Shown: positions 60,168 to 64,000 of the stretch, one piece after another
Position numbering within the stretch: position 1 is the first letter of the stretch
How the letters are laid out: each line of letters starts with the position of its first letter
Source of the DNA: an uncultured Vibrio sp.
GTDB lineage: Bacteria > Pseudomonadota > Gammaproteobacteria > Enterobacterales > Vibrionaceae
Reading direction: 5' to 3'
DNA length: 64,000 nucleotides
Assembly: GCF_963675395.1 (NCBI RefSeq)
Contig: NZ_OY776222.1
Location: 1,240,001 to 1,304,000 of the forward strand
Notes under the pieces: model-generated
Seen by the model: only the letters and a program-made list of their open reading frames with translations
Databases searched by the model: none
What the model was told of the DNA's origin: nothing
Position numbers and translations under genes: made by a program

Positions 60168-62842
60168 CAGTCGAGCACCTCATGCACATGTAACAGCACG
60201 CCCAAGACGCCACCAATGACGGCAAAATAAATGCCTACATCGAATAGTAGCGGTGTCCCAAGAGGCAGAATTTCCTTCCACCATAATCCGGTCAGGAAAG
60301 GGAGATTGAGTGCCAAGCCTAATAGCCCTGCCATAAAGCAGAGCGAGATACCAAACATCGCAATACTTAGTGGCGAATAATACAAACGGTCTCTTACGTA
60401 CTTAGGTGATTCTGCATACATCATGAGCGCGAATCCTATCACCGCAATGAGCGCGCCGATAAACCCACCACCCGGTTCGTTGTGCCCGCGCAGCAGTAAA
60501 TAGAGAGAAAACATCAGCATCAATGTAAAGACAATGTGAGCAGTGGTGGAAAAGATCAGAGAATGGACAGGAGGATGCTTGTGATTTGAGGTGGTAAGTA
60601 AACTTATTCCAGCAATGCCTGCTATCACAACCACAATCACCTCACCTAACGTATCGATGGCACGAAAGTCGACCAAGATGACATTGACAATATTCCGTCC
60701 ATGTCCTTCTGGCAGACTGTTTTGAACAAAAAAGTCGGCCAACATGGGAGCGGATGGTTCAGAGGTGATGTTGATGAGCGCAACGCTGACAGACAATCCG
60801 ACGAGCCCGGCGATAACTGCGTGTAACAAGCGACGTCGTTTAGAGTGATCACGTACAGTGGTCAATTTCGGCATATGGCGCATCAACAAGACTAAAAAAA
60901 CCACCATCAGTGTTTCTACTAACAACAGGGTCTGTGCGACATCGGGGGCGCTGTACAACATAAACACGAGAGTTGTCATGAAGCCCACCACACTGAGGGC
61001 TGACACAGATAACAAGCGAGACTTGGAGAACGTACATACCGACACAGCTGCCACGAGTAACAAAGCAATCGCTATTTCGTAGAAATTGATGGCAAGCAGC
61101 TCGGTAAAGCGCGCGGTTGATATACCTAATGGGTGACTAAGCAACATTATCGCCAGAACGAGGGTGAACATGAGTACATAGTTGCTCAACCGTTTTTGCT
61201 GTAGCCATTGTGTCTGCCAAGTGGCAAAACGTATGACACTATTTACAAGGTGGTTAAACACCTGCTCCGCAGTTGGGACGACAAAAGCGCTCTTATACCA
61301 CTTGGCAAATCGCTGCGTATACATCGCGTAAACCGCCCACCCCAGAGCCAAGGTCACCACGCTCAATAACAATGGCAGGTTTATTCCGTGCCATAACTTA
61401 GCGGCCTCCGGATTAGAGGCTGGGAGACTGGTTAAAACCCCGGGAACAATGACATGATGATTAATCCAACCAAGCCCCAACACCGGCACAATCAATCCCC
61501 CGATGGAAAGCAGTAGCGGTGGAAACCATAAACCTCTGTCTGACTCGATGCCTTTCGCAGGGGTTGGTTCGTGGTGAGCGTGAGCAAAAAACGGTTTATA
61601 GATAAATGCAATCGTTACTGCCACCATAATCACATTAACAATGAGCAACAAACCAATCACCACACTGCTAACCTCAAGACCCGATTTATACATATATTCT
61701 TTGCTCATGAAACCGAGTAACGGTGGTACACCCGCTTTAGACAATGCCGCTAGCGTCGCTGCTAGCAGACTTAAAGAAAGCACGGCTTTCAGTCCATTCA
61801 GCTTGGTTATGTCTCGCGTGCCTGTTGCTTTATCAATATTTCCAACCACCATAAACAGAGCGGCTTTATAAAATGAATGCGCCAGTATGAACAAAAGTGC
61901 CGCGGTCAGAGCGAGCTCCGTTCCCATGCCAATTAGCAGGACGAGCTTACCCAGCGCAACGTTGGTACTGTAGGCAAGCATTAACTTTAAATCTGTCTGC
62001 TTTAATGCCAACAAGCCACACCAGATAGCCGTAAAACCACCAAAGATACTTAACGTGTAAAACCAAACGTCGCTGTGTGAGTAAACCGGAGACAATCTTG
62101 CGAGAAGATACACGCCCGCTTTTACCATGGTGGCGGAGTGTAGATAAGCGCTCACCGGCGTAGGTGCCGCCATAGCATTGGGCAACCAGAAGTGAAATGG
62201 AAACTGTGCTGATTTGGTGAACACACCAAAGAAGATCAATATGAGCGAAGGCATAAACCATTTATGCGAGGCAATTTGCGTCGATTGTTGGACAATAACA
62301 TTCAGCTCATAACTTCCAGCAATTTGTCCCAACAAAATCAAACCCGCTAATAGAGACAACCCTCCTGCCCCGGTAACCAAAAGCGACTGCAACGCCTTTT
62401 CACGTGAATTCTCTTTTTCGTGATTAAAACCAATCAGCAAATAGGAGGTGATGGTAGTCAGCTCCCAAAAAACAAACAGCAGCAGAACATTGTCGCTCGT
62501 GACAATGCCTAACATAGCGAGCATGAACAACGTCAGGTATACATGGAAGGAAAAACGCGCCGCATGGCCACGTAAATAGGCAAGCGAATAGAATTGTATT
62601 AGAGCACCGATACCGCAAATCAAACACACAAATAGGAATGACAAACCATCGAGACGAAAACTTAAATTGACATCTAGGCCCGGAACCCAGCTCCCGCTCC
62701 AACTTACACCTTCAGGGCGATACCAACTCACAACGAAGAACAAGATGATGATCGGCATCAACGGAAAGAGCATCAAAAGCGGAGTGCACTTTTTTGAGTT
62801 TTGAGTCTGACTTCTACCGTTAACGTTGCTCACTGTCGCCAT
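60167..62842 (-). CDS. mnhA: Mrp Na+/H+ antiporter fused subunit A/B
   Basis: An 891-residue membrane protein. The NuoL-like part carries [15 protein letters not shown] and [19 protein letters not shown] (proton path Lys). The last ~130 residues ([15 protein letters not shown] and the final helices) equal a MnhB subunit, and no separate mnhB exists, so A and B are fused. The start is uncertain: ATG 62842 is chosen; TTG 62872 is in frame but neither has a strong ribosome binding site. First gene of a six-gene, overlapping operon for Na+/H+ exchange. Confidence 0.92.
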   Translation of the reverse strand: MATVSNVNGRSQTQNSKKCTPLLMLFPLMPIIILFFVVSWYRPEGVSWSGSWVPGLDVNLSFRLDGLSFLFVCLICGIGALIQFYSLAYLRGHAARFSFHVYLTLFMLAMLGIVTSDNVLLLFVFWELTTITSYLLIGFNHEKENSREKALQSLLVTGAGGLSLLAGLILLGQIAGSYELNVIVQQSTQIASHKWFMPSLILIFFGVFTKSAQFPFHFWLPNAMAAPTPVSAYLHSATMVKAGVYLLARLSPVYSHSDVWFYTLSIFGGFTAIWCGLLALKQTDLKLMLAYSTNVALGKLVLLIGMGTELALTAALLFILAHSFYKAALFMVVGNIDKATGTRDITKLNGLKAVLSLSLLAATLAALSKAGVPPLLGFMSKEYMYKSGLEVSSVVIGLLLIVNVIMVAVTIAFIYKPFFAHAHHEPTPAKGIESDRGLWFPPLLLSIGGLIVPVLGLGWINHHVIVPGVLTSLPASNPEAAKLWHGINLPLLLSVVTLALGWAVYAMYTQRFAKWYKSAFVVPTAEQVFNHLVNSVIRFATWQTQWLQQKRLSNYVLMFTLVLAIMLLSHPLGISTARFTELLAINFYEIAIALLLVAAVSVCTFSKSRLLSVSALSVVGFMTTLVFMLYSAPDVAQTLLLVETLMVVFLVLLMRHMPKLTTVRDHSKRRRLLHAVIAGLVGLSVSVALINITSEPSAPMLADFFVQNSLPEGHGRNIVNVILVDFRAIDTLGEVIVVVIAGIAGISLLTTSNHKHPPVHSLIFSTTAHIVFTLMLMFSLYLLLRGHNEPGGGFIGALIAVIGFALMMYAESPKYVRDRLYYSPLSIAMFGISLCFMAGLLGLALNLPFLTGLWWKEILPLGTPLLFDVGIYFAVIGGVLGVLLHVHEVLD

Positions 62843-63057
62843 CCATACTTTCAATGTGTTCAACACAATCAAGTTGCTTGAATACTCACGACATAAAAGC
62901 GTTCTCGACCTCTAAAAAGCCAACCGTTTGAGGATAGAATGCAGTCCGAGCAATACAGGTGAACGGACTATATGGTACTAAGCGATGAACAAAATTTATG
63001 AGCATCAAGCTACACCTGTCTACTTCAAAAGTAGACTTAGATTGCTATTAATTCGAA

Positions 63058-63249
63058 CTACTTAGTATCGGGGACAACGTAACTACGCATGTCGCTGAAT
63101 GTATTAGTATGATTTGGCGTAGCGGTATAGTCGTCCTGCACTATATTAAGCGGATCATAGCAACAATCCCCAATATCATTTCTCGGACATACAAGAACGT
63201 GCGCACGTTCAACCATTTCAGTACGGCAAATGGGACAAAAAGCTTTCAT
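63058..63249 (-). CDS. Small zinc-ribbon-like protein (63 aa)
   Basis: The N-terminus holds paired cysteines (FCPICRTEM, then VCPRNDIGDCCYDP) that could form one zinc site. The rest is polar. AAAGGAGG lies 6 nt before ATG 63249; the upstream ATG 63288 has none. No family name is known to me. It sits between the mrp operon and a Usp gene on the same strand. A perfect palindrome TTTAAGCGCTTAAA (63260-63273) overlaps the ribosome binding site edge. Confidence 0.6.
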   Translation of the reverse strand: MKAFCPICRTEMVERAHVLVCPRNDIGDCCYDPLNIVQDDYTATPNHTNTFSDMRSYVVPDTK

Positions 63250-63332
63250 ATCATCCTCCTTTAAGCGCTTAAAGCTTCGTGGTAACAACGTAGACGTTAG
63301 TGATTCTCCTTGACGTTATAATGAATATTGAG

Positions 63333-64000
63333 TTACGAGATCGGCGAAACAAACCCCTCGGGCTTCATTGCGACTAACGAGCAACTAATGGATTGCAGGA
63401 TATTTTCTGCGGTATTACCAATAACAAATCCAGAGATGCCGGTTCTGGCGAGCGTCCCCATGACAAGTACATCAACTTCGAGTTCATCAACACTATCAGG
63501 AATCTGGTCATCAGGTTTGCCGTGAAGAAGGTGGATCACCATTTCACCGGAAATACCAGACTCCTCGATCAGGCTTTGCAACGCTTGCTCATGTTTCTCT
63601 TTGGCGTGAGAAACTTCATCAGCAAGTTGGGCTTCATCAACTTGGAACCAAGCATTATCAACTAAATAGTTTTCCAAGTAGTATTCCCAGCAAGAAATAA
63701 TATGCAGACGACTATCACACGTGTCAGCGATTGAACGCGAGAGTTCTAATAACCGTATCGACATAGCGTGTTGCTCGTCACTCGTCCTCATAGGATCAAT
63801 CGCTACCGCTATGCGGCGTTTGTTCCTCGGCTTGTTGATTGGTCGGTGTAACCAAACCGCACACGGACATTTTCGCAGCAGCGTCATATCGAGTGCTTTA
63901 AAACCTTCGGCGCCTTCATCAATAGGCTCGGCTTCTTTGATGACCAAATCGTTTTTGTGAGTTATTGCTTCCTTAATAATACAAACAGCTGGTTGCACAC
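63333..64000 (-). CDS. uspE: Universal stress protein, UspE-like (5' end missing)
   Basis: The frame runs off the right edge; 222 codons are visible. The first Usp domain is represented by its end (LLRKCPCAVWLHRP). The second domain is complete and contains the nucleotide-binding loop GTLARTGISGFVIGNTAENIL. Tandem Usp domains and this order match UspE. The visible GTG near the edge is internal. Role: stress survival, oxidative and motility-related in relatives. Confidence 0.85.
   Translation of the reverse strand, partial: VQPAVCIIKEAITHKNDLVIKEAEPIDEGAEGFKALDMTLLRKCPCAVWLHRPINKPRNKRRIAVAIDPMRTSDEQHAMSIRLLELSRSIADTCDSRLHIISCWEYYLENYLVDNAWFQVDEAQLADEVSHAKEKHEQALQSLIEESGISGEMVIHLLHGKPDDQIPDSVDELEVDVLVMGTLARTGISGFVIGNTAENILQSISCSLVAMKPEGFVSPIS

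Overview
The window looks like part of a marine Vibrio genome (Vibrionaceae). The inference rests on gene content and protein style: ArtPIQM, CyoABCDE, a liu/mms branched-chain amino acid cluster, a fused MrpA/B Na+/H+ antiporter and AT-rich intergenic DNA. Such a mix of catabolic and transport modules would suit the second chromosome, but nothing in the window proves that. No rRNA, tRNA, prophage, CRISPR array or complete insertion sequence was seen.

Layout. 0-4 kb: the 5' end of a formate/nitrite transporter, divergent from a P-type cation ATPase, then a cold-shock protein with two tiny basic ORFs behind it. 4.4-8.1 kb: a secreted Ser-type sulfatase with its radical-SAM maturase. 8.6-12.8 kb: LysR/GST pair, MerR/CMD-family pair, cysteine dioxygenase-like protein, ThpR. 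12.8-20 kb: Na+/alanine symporter, arginine ABC transporter artPIQM, katG. 20-25 kb: a broken binding-protein gene, homocysteine methyltransferase plus APC permease, TetR/old yellow enzyme pair, and a small inverted-repeat element. 25-29.8 kb: cytochrome bo3 quinol oxidase operon with heme O synthase. 30-43.4 kb: two divergent branched-chain acyl-CoA catabolic operons, a valine-type arm on the minus strand and a leucine-type arm on the plus strand, around the MerR-family regulator LiuR. 43.5-50 kb: EamA permease, soluble PAS-PAS chemoreceptor-like protein, acetate kinase, DeaD-type RNA helicase. 50.4-56.9 kb: L-fucose operon fucIKUAO behind a DeoR-family regulator. 57-62.9 kb: Mrp antiporter operon. 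63-64 kb: zinc-ribbon miniprotein and the 3' part of a UspE-like gene.

How the modules fit. The sulfatase/maturase pair and the fucose pathway are both consistent with feeding on sulfated algal or host glycans, although they lie 45 kb apart. The liu/mms genes take leucine and valine acyl-CoAs towards acetyl- and propionyl-CoA. The quinol oxidase and the Mrp antiporter manage electron flow and Na+/H+ balance. KatG, the old yellow enzyme, GST and Usp are stress genes.

Most notable observations: (1) the DeoR regulator of the fuc operon is broken by a -1 frame change exactly at an A_AAA_AAA slippery heptamer, and reading the other frame restores a full-length protein; (2) the leucine cluster lacks liuD, the biotin-carboxylase subunit of methylcrotonyl-CoA carboxylase; (3) a MerR-type promoter with a 19-bp spacer and a perfect 16-bp palindrome lies between merR and a CMD-family gene; (4) two tiny ORFs lie behind the cold-shock gene; (5) hairpin-forming repeat units recur between genes. 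All calls come from reading the sequence; no database search was run.
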